DNA of 64,000 nt from positions 189,747,351 through 189,811,350 of the forward strand of contig NC_081553.1 in the NCBI RefSeq assembly GCF_963082655.1. The letters are read 5' to 3'. Positions within the stretch are counted from its first letter, which is position 1. Every line of letters starts with the position of its first letter. The DNA is from Stomoxys calcitrans (taxonomy: Eukaryota; Arthropoda; Insecta; Diptera; Muscidae). The notes under the pieces are model-generated. The model searched no databases. It was given only the letters and a program-made list of their open reading frames with translations, and was not told where the DNA came from. This document shows, in pieces, positions 34,023 to 45,319 of the stretch. Both the position numbers and the translations under genes were made by a program.

Positions 34023-34216
34023 ATCCTTTGGATCCGGTTGACTATTGAACTGCAGGTGGACTTTTGAAGTGCCGTCCACAAGACCACAGCACCATATAGC
34101 ATTATAGGTCTGACAACTGCAGTATATACCCAATGCATGAACAATTCAGAAAACCTTTCAATATAGTTGATCTTGTAAGTCTGCCCAGGCCGTTGAGCTA
34201 TTGCGTTGGAATTCAA
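34023..34216 (-). pseudogene. Non-LTR retrotransposon RT C-terminal fragment
   Basis: Minus strand: MHWVYTAVVRPIMLYGAVV, WTALQKSTCSSIVNRIQRM. The same block occurs at 63500-63620 on the plus strand (HWVYTVVVKPIILYG, WWTTVQKSTY). The fragment is truncated on both sides, and its inner edge is fused to the SINE. Confidence 0.82.
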
Positions 34217-34999
34217 GCGTAAACATCAGAAAAACTATTCAGCGGTGGTTCTTCGCTTACTAATGCTAGCTAAAATTTTGAGATCTGAGTTTTCATTCAG
34301 CGGCTAGCAGCTCGCTAAAATTTCTATCAGACTGGATTTGAAAGAAGTCTGTAACTGCTTGTTTGTGGAAAAATTTACTCTTACATCACCCATAAGCCTG
34401 CCATGGTCAATAATAGCGATTCATAAAAATTTCCACCATGAATAACTACACAAATTAAAAGCAACTACAAAACGTTTTGGTTATAAAACATTTACCGCAT
34501 AAACAGGATAACAAATTGTTTTTAGCATTATGGTCATAAAGCCAATTGGCATTCGTTTTCCTTTTGTTCTTTTAGCGGTAGTTTTTTTTTCTTGTTTCAT
34601 ATTTGGAATGCCTTTCAGCCATTCATGTAGGGGGAACAAAGAGAAAAAAAAATGCCCAGGGCCAAAACATCGACATGGACATGGCCATAAAACTAAAAGT
34701 ATAAACAAATTAAAATTAATAATTTTATGGGAGTCCGCTATTACACAATGACTGCAAATATTTTATAATATGGGTGGGGCAGGCAGTTTTTTGCTACAAA
34801 TTGTTGGTTGTTGGCCTTTGGGTTGGCGAAAGATTTGGGATGGGATTTAAGTGGCAAACAAAAAGTAAAGTCAGGACCAAGCCGATATTCGTTAGTCGTA
34901 TATTATGTGGGCAAGGAGTTGGATATATAAGCTAGAGACAGTCTTAAGAAGAGACAAAAGGACACACAGATGGTCTAAAAAACAGACAGATGTATAGAA
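34217..34999. other. Unique stretch with one candidate small open frame
   Basis: No repeat family was recognised. A 73-codon plus frame at 34530-34751 starts with a hydrophobic leader-like segment (FPFVLLAVVFFSCFIFG) followed by a basic histidine-rich segment (CPGPKHRHGHGHK). Without homologues or splice evidence I do not call it a gene. Confidence 0.35.
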
Positions 35000-36468
35000 A
35001 ACAAGTAAAAGCGTGCTAAGTTCGGCAGGGCCGAAACTTATATACCCTCCACCATGGATCGCATTTGTCGAGTTTTTTTCCCTGCATCTCTTCATAGGCA
35101 ATATAGGATATAAGGAAAGATTTGCTCTGCTATTAAAGCGATATCAAGATATGGTCCGGTTCGGACCACAATTAAATTATATGTTGGAGACCTGTGTAAA
35201 ATGTCAGTCAATTCGAATAAGAATTGCGCCCTTTGGGGGCTCAATAAGTAAAATAGAGAGATCGATATATATGGGAGCTGTATCCGGCTATAGACCCATT
35301 CAGACCATAATAAACACGTATGTAGAGGGTCATGAGAGGATCCGTTGTACAAAATTTCAGGCAAATCCGAGTATAATTGCGACCTTTAAAGGCTCAAGAA
35401 CTCAAGATACCAGATCGGTTTATATGGCAGCTATATCAGGTTATGAACCGATTTGAACCTTATTTGACACAGTTGTTGAAGGTAAGAATAAAATACGTCA
35501 TGGAAAATTTCAGCCAAATCGGATAGGAATTGCGCCCTTTAGAAGCTCAAGAAGTCAAGACCCACGATCGGTTTATAAGACAGCTATATAAGGTTATGGA
35601 CCGATTTGAACCACACTTGGTGCAGTTGTTGAATATCATAACAAATCACGTCGTGCAAAGTTTCCTTTGAATCGGATAAGAATTGCGCCCTCTAGAGGCT
35701 TAAGAAATCAAGACCCACGATCGGTTTATATGACAGCAATATCAGGTTATGAACCGATTTGAACCATACTTGGCTCAGTTATTGGATATCATAACAAAAC
35801 ATATCGTGCAAATTTCATTCCAATCAGATAAGAATTGCGCCCTCTAGAGGCTCAAGAAGTCAAGGCCCAAGATCGGTTTATATGACAGCTATATCAGGTT
35901 ATGGACCGATTTGAACCGTACTTGGCACAGTTGTTTGATATGACAACAAAACACATCGTGCAAAATTTCATTCAAATCGGATAAGAATTGTGCTCGCTAG
36001 AGGCTCAAGAAGTCAAGACCCAAGATCGGTTTATATGGCAGCTATATCAGGTTATGGACCGATTTGAACCATACTTTGTTCAGTTGTTTGATATGACAAC
36101 AAAACAAAAAGTGCAAAATTTCATTCCAATCGGATAAGAATTGCGCCCTCTAGAGACCCAAGAAGTCAAGACCCAAGATCGGTTTATATGGCAGCTATAT
36201 CAAAACATGGACCGATATGGCCCATTTACAATCCTGACTGACCTAAACTTATAAGATGTATTTGTACAAGATTTCAAACGGCTAACTTTACTCCTTCGAA
36301 AGTTAGAGTGCTTTCGACAGACAGACGGACGGACGGACATGGCTAGATCGACAAAGGATGTCACAAAGATCAAGAATACATTATGGGGTCTCAGACGAAT
36401 ATTTCGAGTAGTTACAAACAGAATGACGAAATTAGTATACCCCCATCCTATGGTGGAGGGTATAAAAA
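35000..36468 (-). repeat. HINE/DINE-like element, family A, full length
   Basis: The 3' end on the left is AACAAGTAAAAGCGTGCTAA, the hairpin TTCGGCAGGGCCGAA and TATATACCCTCCACCATGG. About eight central monomers follow. The 5' end on the right has TCGACAGACAGACGGACGG, ATCAAGAATACATTATGGGG and TATACCCCCATCCTATGGTG, ending GGAGGGTATAAAAA. The flank beyond 36468 is repeated after the next element. Confidence 0.9.
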
Positions 36469-37136
36469 CTACAGACAACGGATAGCAGGACAACTAAAAG
36501 GTAGGCATATACATAAACTGAACAAGTAACAGCGTGCTAAGTTCGGCCGGGCCGAATCTTATATACCCTCCACCATGGATCGCATTTGTCGAGTTCTTTT
36601 CCCGGCATCTCTTCTTAGGCAAAAAAAGGATATAAGAAAAGAGTTGCTCTGCTATTAGAGCGATATCAAGATATGGTCCGGTTCGGACCACAATTAAATT
36701 ATATGTTGGAGACCTGTGTAAAATTTCAGCCAATTCGTATAAGAATTGCGCCCATTGGGGCTCACGAAGTAAAATAGAGAGAACGATTTATATGGGATCT
36801 GTATCGGGCTATAGACCGATTCAGACCATAATAAACACGTTTGTTGATGGTCATGAGAGGATCCGTCGTAAAAAATTTCAGGCATATCGGATAATAATTG
36901 CGAGAAGTCAAGATCCCAGATGGGTTTATATGGCAGCTATATCAGGTTATGAACCAATTTGAACCTTATTTGACACAGTTGTTGAAAGTAAAAATAAAAT
37001 ACGTCATGCAAAATTTCAGCCAAATCGGATAGGAATTGCGCCTTCTAGAAGCTCAAAAAATCAAATCCCCAGATCTGTTTATATGACAGCTATATTAGGT
37101 TATGAACCGATTTGAACCATACGTGTCGCAGTTGTT

Positions 37137-37208
37137 GAATTTCATAACAAATCACGTCGTGAATTTCATAACAAATCACGTCGTGAATTTCATAACAAAT
37201 CACGTCGT
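37137..37208 (+). repeat. 24-bp unit repeated three times
   Basis: GAATTTCATAACAAATCACG-TCGT starts at 37137, 37161 and 37185 with no differences between copies, inside a central monomer of the family A element. Confidence 0.93.
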
Positions 37209-37458
37209 GCAAAGTTTCCATTGAATTGGATAAGAATTGCGCCCTCTAGAGGCTCAAGAAGTCAAGACTCAAGATCGGTTTATATGACAGCTATATCAGG
37301 TTATGAACCGACTTGAACCATACTTGGCACAGTTGTTTGATATGATAACAAAACACGTCGTGCAAAATTTCATTCAAAACGGATAAGAATTGCGCCCTCT
37401 AGAGGCTCAAGAAGTCAAGACCCAAGATTGGTTTATATGACAGCTATATCAAGTTATG

Positions 37459-38790
37459 GACCGCCCTCTAGAGGCTCAAGAAGTCAAGACCCAAGATCGG
37501 TTTATATGACAGCTATATCAGGTTATAAACCGATTTAAACCATACTTGGCTCAGTTATTGGATATCATAACAAAACATGTCGTGCAAAATTTCATTCCAA
37601 TCAGATAAGAATTGCGCCCTCTAGAGGCTCAAGAAGTCAAGACCCAAGATCGGTTTATATGGCAGCTATATCAAGTTATGGACCGCCCTCTAGAGGCTCA
37701 AGAAGTCAAGGCCCAAGATCGGTTTATATGACAGCTATATCAGGTTATAAACCGATTTAAACCATACTTGGCTCAGTTATTGGATATCATAACAAAACAT
37801 GTCGTGCAAAATTTCATTCCAATCAGATAAGAATTGCGCCCTCTAGAGGCTCAAGAAGTCAAGACCCAAGATCGGTTTATATGGCAGCTATATCAAGTTA
37901 TGGACCGCCCTCTAGAGGCTCAAGAAGTCAAGGCCCAAGATCGGTTTATATGACAGCTATATCAGGTTATAAACCGATTTAAACCATACTTGGCTCAGTT
38001 ATTGGATATCATAACAAAACATGTCGTGCAAAATTTCATTCCAATCAGATAAGAATTGCGCCCTCTAGAGGCTCAAGAAGTCAAGACCCAAGATCGGTTT
38101 ATATGGCAGCTATATCAAGTTATGGACCGCCCTCTAGAGGCTCAAGAAGTCAAGGCCCAAGATCGGTTTATATGACAGCTATATCAGGTTATAAACCGAT
38201 TTAAACCATACTTGGCTCAGTTATTGGATATCATAACAAAACATGTCGTGCAAAATTTCATTCCAATCAGATAAGAATTGCGCCCTCTAGAGGCTCAAGA
38301 AGTCAAGACCCAAGATCGGTTTATATGGCAGCTATATCAAGTTATGGACCGCCCTCTAGAGGCTCAAGAAGTCAAGGCCCAAGATCGGTTTATATGACAG
38401 CTATATCAGGTTATAAACCGATTTAAACCATACTTGGCTCAGTTATTGGATATCATAACAAAACATGTCGTGCAAAATTTCATTCCAATCAGATAAGAAT
38501 TGCGCCCTCTAGAGGCTCAAGAAGTCAAGACCCAAGATCGGTTTATATGGCAGCTATATCAAGTTATGGACCGCCCTCTAGAGGCTCAAGAAGTCAAGGC
38601 CCAAGATCGGTTCATATGACAGCTATATCAGGTTATAAACCGATTTAAACCATACTTGGCTCAGTTATTGGATATCATAACAAAACATGTCGTGCAAAAT
38701 TTCATTCCAATCAGATAAGAATTGCGCCCTCTAGAGGCTCAAGAAGTCAAGACCCAAGATCGGTTTATATGGCAGCTATATCAGGTTATA
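37459..38790 (+). repeat. 222-bp higher-order tandem repeat inside a family A element
   Basis: The junction GACCGCCCTCTAGAGG starts at 37459, 37681, 37903, 38125, 38347 and 38569, exactly 222 bp apart each time. Each unit is one full 153-bp monomer plus one monomer shortened to 69 bp by a deletion that joins TATGGACCG to CCCTCTAGAG. The copies are almost identical; I saw only single-base variants, such as GGTTCATATGAC near 38610. Confidence 0.95.
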
Positions 38791-39287
38791 CACCGATTTT
38801 AACCATACTTGGCTCAGTTATTGGATATCATAACAAAACATGTCGTGCAAAATTTCATTCAAATCGGATAAGAATTGTGCCCTCTAGAGACCAAAGAAGT
38901 CAAGACCCAAGACCGGTTTATATGGCAGCTATATCAAAACATGGACCGATATGGCCCATTTACAAACTCAACCGACCTACACTAATAAAATGTATTTGTG
39001 CAAAATTTCAAACGGCTAACTTTACTCCTTCGAAAGTTAGAGTGCTTTCGACAGACGGATGGACGGACGGAAGGACGGACGGACAGATGGACGGACATGG
39101 CTAGATCGACTTAAAATTATATGACGATCAAGAATATATGTACTATATGGGGTCCCAGACGAATATTTCGTGTAGTTACAAACAGAATGACGAAATTAGT
39201 ATAGGGTATAAAAACTTAGTGGAGGGTATAAAAACTACAGACAACGGATAGCAGGACAACTAGACAAACAAAAGGTAGGCATATGTA

Positions 39288-39893
39288 AAGGGTGATTTTT
39301 TTGAGGTTAGGATTTTCATGCATTAGTATTTGACAGATCACGTGGGATTTCAGACATGGTGTCAAAGAGAAAGATGCTCAGTATGCTTTGACATTTCATC
39401 ATGAATAGACTTACTAACGAGCAACGCTTGCAAATCATTGAATTTTATTACCAAAATCAGTGTTCGGTTCGAAATGTGTTCATTCACCGTAACGTTGCGT
39501 CCAACAGCATCTTTGAAAAAATACGGTCCAATGATTCCACCAGCGTAAAACCACACCAAACAGTGCATTTTTCGGGATGCATGGGCAGTTCTTGAACGGC
39601 TTCTGGTTGCTCTTCACTCCAAATGCGGCAATTTTGCTTAATTACGTAGCCATTCAACCAGAAATGAGCCTCATCGCTGAACAAAATTTGTCAAAATTTG
39701 AACACATTTCGAACCGAACACTGATTTTGGTAATAAAATTCAATGATTTGCAAGCGTTGCTCGTTAGTAAGTCTATTCATGATGAAATGTCAATGCATAC
39801 TGAGCATCTTTCTCTTTGACACCATGTCTGAAATCCCACGTGATCTGTCAAATACTAATGCATGAAAATCCTAACCTCAAAAAAATCACCCTT
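39288..39893 (-). mobile_element. Fold-back Tc1/mariner-type derivative, copy 2
   Basis: A 606-bp near-identical copy of the element at 5043-5649, with TA on both sides and the same inverted arms. One base is missing in the central transposase fragment (AGCGTAAAACC against AGCGTACAAACC), which shifts its frame, and there is a single arm mismatch near 39793. It is inserted in the flank that follows the family A element; the same flank after the preceding element lacks the insertion. Confidence 0.9.
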
Positions 39894-40504
39894 TATAAAC
39901 TGAAAAATACCCAGGCAGAGGTTTAGATAGAATGGCAAGTAAACTGAAGGCCAGACAAGTGTTACACCTCGTTTGTTCCTACTCCATTTCACACATGTAT
40001 TTCCTTTCCTTTTCAGCTTAACAAACAAACCAATGTTCCATATCATAAGACCTACTGGAACATAGTGTTCTTGTTAAGTTTATCAAATTAGAGCAAAAAC
40101 TATTTTCCACTTTTTTTTTCTCCAAATGCTTATTGTTAAAATTGTTATTTATAAGCACTAGTAGCCAAATGCATTCCCACTCATATTCGTTGGAGTAAAA
40201 ACAGTACTCTTTTTTCGACATCAACTTTTTCTGTGTTTTTTTTTCCAACAAAAAGAAAGTAGAAAATATGGTTTTCCTCATATAGAATTTTTTTGTGGAA
40301 AGAAAAAAGAAAAAATTATATGAACCACGCTATACATTTCAGTATGCTCAGCATGATATTCAGTGATATATTTCAATGCATATTTGAATATTCATATTTT
40401 CTGCTGTATGGGTGTCTATATCACACCTTTTATACAATGACATTTTTTACTCTGCATACCCTGCAAACATTTTTCATCATTTTGGGAGAGGGTTCGTTAA
40501 AGCG
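39894..40504. other. Unique AT-rich stretch, no gene seen
   Basis: No coding signal or repeat family was recognised apart from the first few bases, which continue the duplicated flank (TATAAACTGAA). Confidence 0.45.
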
Positions 40505-40863
40505 ATGAATAAAACAATAAACCTATTTTAAGGGGTTTTGGTGCTGGGGCGGCCCCCCAGGTATTTGGACCCAACTTTTATTATGAAATTCGTACTCTAC
40601 TCTTAAATACCTTTCGTTTGAGTGCCATATTGTCCCGATCGGTCCACTTTTATTTTTGGATAGTAGTTTTGGGGTAAGGGGGAGGGTCCTCCCCCTACCG
40701 GTATTAGCAAATTATTAAGCCTATGTTTCCTTCCAGACCAACCTACACAATCTGTGAAAATTTCAAGGTAATCGGTAGACGTGTTTGAGTCTATAGAGAA
40801 TAAACAAACAAACCGACAAACAAACCTACAAACAAACACAAATTGATTTTTATATATAAGATT
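40505..40863 (+). repeat. Unclassified repeat family E, 3' end copy
   Basis: AACCTATTTTAAGGGGTTTTG, GGGCGGCCCCCCAGGTATTT, TTGTCCCGATCGGTCCAC and TTCCTTCCAGACCAACCTAC lead into repeated ACAAACAAAC and the terminal ATTGATTTTTATATATAAGA. It matches the end of the long array at about 22136. Confidence 0.7.
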
Positions 40864-42102
40864 AGTTTAGGTCGGTTGGGATTGTAAATGGGCCAAATCG
40901 GTCCATGTTTTGACATTACTGCCACATAAACCGATCTTGGGTCTTGACTTCTTAAGCCATTAGAGGGCGCTATTCTCATCCGATTTGGCTGAAATTTTAC
41001 ACGTGGTGTTTTGTTATCACTTTCAACAACTGTGCTAAGTATGGATTAAATCGGTCCACAATATGATATAGGTGCCATATAAACCGATCTTGGGTCTTGA
41101 CTTCTAGAGCCATTAGAGGGTACAATTCTTATTCGATTTGGCTAAAATTTGGCATGAAGTGTTTTGTTATTACTTCCTACATCTGTGCCATGCATGGTCT
41201 AAATCGGTTGATAACCTGATATAGCAGCCATATAAACCGATCTTGGGTCTTGACTTCTAGAGCCATTAGAGGGCGCAATTCTCATCCGATTTGGCTGAAA
41301 TTTAGCGTGAAGTGTTTTGCCATGTCTTCCTACAACCATGTCAAGTATGGTTTAAATCGGTCTATAACCTGATATAGCTGCCATATAAACCGATCTTGGG
41401 TCTTGACTTCTAAAGCCATTAGAGGTCGCAATTCTCATCCGATTTGGCTGAAATTTAGCACGAAGTGTTCTGTTATGACTTCCAAAAACTGTGCTAAGTA
41501 TGGTCTAAATCGGTTGATAACCTGATATAGCTGCCATATAAACCGATCTTGGGTCTTGACTTCTAGAGCCATTAGAGGGCGCAATTCTCATCCGATTTGG
41601 CTGAAATTTGGCATGAGGTGTTTTGTTATGACTTCCAACAACTGTGTCGAGTATGGTTCAAATCGGTCCATAACCTGATAGAGCTGCCATATATACCGAT
41701 CATGGATCTTGATTTTTGAGCCGCTAGAGGTTGCAATTCTCATCTGATTTTGCTGAAATTTTGAACAACGGCTTCTCCCATGACCTTCAACATACGTGGC
41801 CAATTTAATCTTAATTGATGTATAACCTCATACAGCTCCCACATAAACCGATCTCCCGATTATGCTTCTTGAGCTCCTACAAAGCGCAATTCTTAGCAGA
41901 TTGCATTAAAATATAACTTAATGACTTCTACTATGGTTATTAACATTCAATTAACTTATGCTACGAATCGGACTATAACTTGACATATCTCCCATAGCAT
42001 AACAATTCGCATCCATTATTCTTTGTTTGCTTAAAAAAAGAGATACCGCGCAAAGATTTCTACAAATGCGATGCATGGTGGAGGGCATATAAGATTCGGC
42101 CA
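40864..42102 (+). repeat. HINE/DINE-like element, family A, 5' end missing
   Basis: About six central monomers with CATATAAACCGATCTTGGGT and CATTAGAGGGCGCAATTCTC run to CATGGTGGAGGGCATATAAG. It is then cut in the middle of the hairpin (ATTCGGCCAGGACAC), where another repeat begins. Confidence 0.8.
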
Positions 42103-42205
42103 GGACACGGATGAGCTCTTAGACGAGCCCATCCACGTCCATAACTTTATTCTAGAATATTCGTGGAAGTTTATTTGGCGATCAAAAATGTTTGCAGGGT
42201 ATATT
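42103..42205 (-). repeat. Unnamed short repeat (family G), copy 1
   Basis: Read on the minus strand: CCCTGCAAACATTTTTGATC, GCCAAATAAACTTCCACGAA, TATTCTAGAA, then GGGCTCGTCTAAGAGCTC. A diverged plus-strand copy lies at 51850-51960. The family is not one I recognise. Confidence 0.6.
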
Positions 42206-42524
42206 TATATATGTGTGTGTTGTTAGCGTGAGAATGGATAGAAATGCATATGCACATTTTGTTTATTTATTTGCCACAACGAAAATTGTCACTAGTCAAC
42301 ACACCGTATGTTTTAATCAACCATCCATGCAGTTGAATATATTTTGGTATAGCTATCTCTGAAAAATCAAGACACTCAGCCAGCAAAAGAGGTACAAACA
42401 ATCAAACTTTTTGTTTAAACCCAAGTGGACTTATCAATGAGTAGACTCATGATACACGTTTAAAACGAATAAAAATAGGGTCAGGCATCAATCAGATTAC
42501 ATGACAATGGATTTAAGACTCGCG
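42206..42524. other. Unique stretch, no gene seen
   Basis: AT-rich sequence with a short GTGTGTGT run. No coding signal or repeat family was recognised. Confidence 0.4.
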
Positions 42525-42567
42525 AATTGCAATTTTGTCCATGAACATTCCTTTAAAGGACAGGTGC
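42525..42567 (-). mobile_element. tRNA-derived SINE, tail fragment (copy g)
   Basis: CAATTTTGTCCATGAACATT and CCTTTAAAGGACAGGTGCAA match the 3' tail of the SINE on the minus strand. The rest is missing, and family A sequence follows directly. Confidence 0.55.
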
Positions 42568-43031
42568 AAACAAATCGGGAGGTCGATTTATATGGGAGCT
42601 ATACCAGGTTATAGACCGATTTCAACCGTACTTGACAGAGATGTTGTAAGTCATTAGAGAATACCATATGCAAAATTGCAGCCAAATCGTACAAAAATTG
42701 CGGCTTCCAGGGGCTCAAGATGTCAAATCGGGGGATCGGTTTATATGAGAGCTATATCCAAACCTGAACCGATACCTGAACCAATCCCCAACGACCTACA
42801 TCGATACTTAGTATCTGTGCAATATTTCAAGCGGGTAGCTTTACGCGTTCGACCGCTATCGTGATTTTGACAGACAGATGGAAGGAAGGACATGGCTAGA
42901 TCAACTCAGAACGTCGAGACGATCAAGAATATAAATATATATTTAATGGGGTCTAAGATAAATATTTCGAAGTGTTACAAAAGGAATGACTAGATTAGTA
43001 CAACCCCATCCTATGGTGGTTTGTATAAAAA
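42568..43031 (-). repeat. HINE/DINE-like family A/B, 5' end with two monomers
   Basis: Two central monomers (GATTTATATGGGAGCTATAC) lead into TTCGACCGCTATCGTGATTT, GACAGACAGATGGAAGGAAG, GATCAAGAATATAAATATAT and the 5' end ACCCCATCCTATGGTGG. There is no hairpin end. Confidence 0.75.
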
Positions 43032-44465
43032 TTAAAGTTTTTTGCTTTGTATAGACCCAAAAATGGCTGAACCAATTTTCGTGAAATTTTCACAGATGGT
43101 AGAATTTTCACCTCCGCTGAAATTTGGTTACTTTATTTTGTTACATCCACGAGAGGGCGAACTCTTTCCCAAAACCAAAATTCTCAAATTCGCCAGATCT
43201 CGGAGATGGGGCAATTTAAACGAAATTTTGTATGCCCCTGTATGGTAACCCAAGCCCACTAAATTGGTAAACCGATTGGGACAATATAGGTATCAAATGA
43301 AAGGTAGTTAAAAGTAGAGTACGAAATTGATATAAACATGTGAACCCAAGAGTAGGGGGGGGGGGGGGGGGGCAGCCCCATCCCCAAAAACTGCCCTAAA
43401 ATGAAATATTTAGCAATTGGGGAAATATGGGTAAAAAATGAAAGGTTAATCGAAGTAGAGTTCGAAAATTATGTAAAAAAGTCCCAGGGGGCCTCAAAAA
43501 CCACCCCAAATAGGGTTATTTTTGAGAATATGGAATTTAAACGAAAGGTACTTGAGAGTAGAATACGAAACTTTTATAAGTTTTTGGGGTCTATGCCCAG
43601 TAGGGTCTCCCACTCCAAAATTATGACCCAAATGGATATGAATACCCAACGGGATAATATAGGACACAAACGAAAGGTATTTGAGAATGAAATACGAATC
43701 TTATAATAAAAATTTGGGTCAATTCCTGGGGATCGACCCACCCCAAATGGACATATAAGAAAAATTGGACAAAATTGAAGAAAGGTATTTGAGATTTAAA
43801 TACGAATACAAATTAGTTTCAAATTTGACCATAACAAAAGGGGGCCGCAAACACTTAAGAGCGTATCGAAGCACACCAAGCTAGTATTTAATAAATATAA
43901 CAATAAAGAACGAGCTGGTCCGATGTGCTTCGCTACCAATCACAGTCTTTGCAGCCCCCCCTTTGACATGGTCCAAATTTGAAAATTATTTATATTCGTA
44001 TTAACCATCAAATCCTTCCATTAGAACTGGATGTTATCCCGTTTGATTCACATGACCATTTGGGGCACAATTTTTAGTGAGTGGCGGCCCTTGAGACTGG
44101 ACCCCAAGTTTTTATATAAGTTGCGCATTCTACTTCAAAAAAACCTTTAGTTTGTGTCCGATTGGAGGAAATTCTTAGGGAGGCAATTCTCTGTGCTGAT
44201 CACCCGACACTTGGAGTCAATTATTTATATCAAGTTCTTACTCGTAAATATTTTTCATTTGATTTCCATATCCTCCAATCGGTAAGCATATCAGTTTGGG
44301 TGGGTTTTGATGTGGTGCTTCCCCCCAAGTTGTTTGACTCCAAAGTTTTAAAGCACTTCCGTTTTTTTGGATTACCTTCAGAGGGCATAAACATTTTTGT
44401 TTATATCGGTGCATCCAACCCTAAGACCTGGCGTTCTTGAAAATTGAGGTAGGAAGGAGTGCCCA
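43032..44465 (-). repeat. Unclassified repeat family E, inverted copy
   Basis: Read on the minus strand the units repeat ACCTTTCATTTGATACC-type and GGGGTGGG blocks as at 19715-22136. An 18-G homopolymer lies at 43355-43372. A family-E-like unit also lies at 46551-46640. Confidence 0.6.
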
Positions 44466-44483
44466 AACGCCCTTCGGACATCA

Positions 44484-45316
44484 AACAAGTAAAAAGGCAT
44501 TGGATATCCACCACCTCGGGTATATATGTAAACCACCTTTCGTCATTATCCACTGAAAAATGCATAATTTATGCCCCCATAGCAGGTATATCGAAATATG
44601 ATCCGATTTGGACCAAATTCGACACGGACATTGAGTGGTCTAATAAGTACGGGTCATTGTTAAATTTTGTAGAACAAAATATTGGTCTTTTTGGTAGCCA
44701 TATCCAAATATATACCAATCTGAACCGTATACGATATGGATGTCGAAAAGCCTAACGTAAGCCACTTTGCCAGATTTCAGCGAAATCGGGCAATATATGC
44801 ACCTTTTATGGGCCCAAGACATTTAATCGAAAAATCGGTCTATATGGCAGCTATATCCAAATATAGACCTATCTTAACCATATACGATATGGATGTCGAA
44901 AAGCTTAGCATAAGTCACTGTGTCAAATTCTAGCGAAATCGGATAATAAATGTGCCATTATGGGCCATAAACTTTAAATCGTGAGATCGGTCTATATGGC
45001 AGCTACATCCAAATCTGGACCGATATAGGCCAAATTGAAGTAGGATATCGAAGAGCCTAACACAACTCACTATCCCAAATTTGAGCAAAATCGGATAATA
45101 AATGTGGGAAAATCGGCGGATCGGTCTATATGGGGGCTGTATCAAGAGACTGTAGCGTGATTTCAACAGACCGACGGACGGAAATGCCTAGATCGTCTTA
45201 GATTTTTACGCTGTTCAAGAATATATATACCTTATAGGGTCTGAAAAGGATATTTCGATGTGTTGCAAATGGATGCAAATGAATATACCCCCACGCTTCG
45301 GTGGTTGGTTATAAAA
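44484..45316 (-). repeat. HINE/DINE-like element, family B2, short full-length copy
   Basis: The 3' end on the left is AACAAGTAAAAAGGCATTGG and ATATCCACCACCTCGGGTAT. Three to four B2 monomers follow. The 5' end on the right has GACTGTAGCGTGATTTCAAC, CAGACCGACGGACGG, CAAGAATATATATACCTTAT and TATACCCCCACGCTTCGGTG. The hairpin next to the left terminus is degraded. A family A element starts within a few bases of its right end. Confidence 0.78.
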
Positions 45317-45319
45317 TGA

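Larger units (their letters stand above)
36521..39235 (-). repeat. HINE/DINE-like element, family A, full length with satellite expansion
   Basis: The 3' end on the left is AACAAGTAACAGCGTGCTAA, the hairpin TTCGGCCGGGCCGAA and TATATACCCTCCACCATGG. The central array is expanded by a 222-bp higher-order repeat. The 5' end has GACAGACGGATGGACGGACG and ATCAAGAATATATG. The terminal subterminal repeat is damaged and duplicated (AGGGTATAAAAACTTAGTGG then AGGGTATAAAAAC). Confidence 0.9.

Noticed and set aside
37459..38790. Could the 222-bp array be a CRISPR-like array?
   Set aside because: Units are contiguous and nearly identical with no unique spacers, they lie in a eukaryotic transposable element, and no cas-like gene is near.
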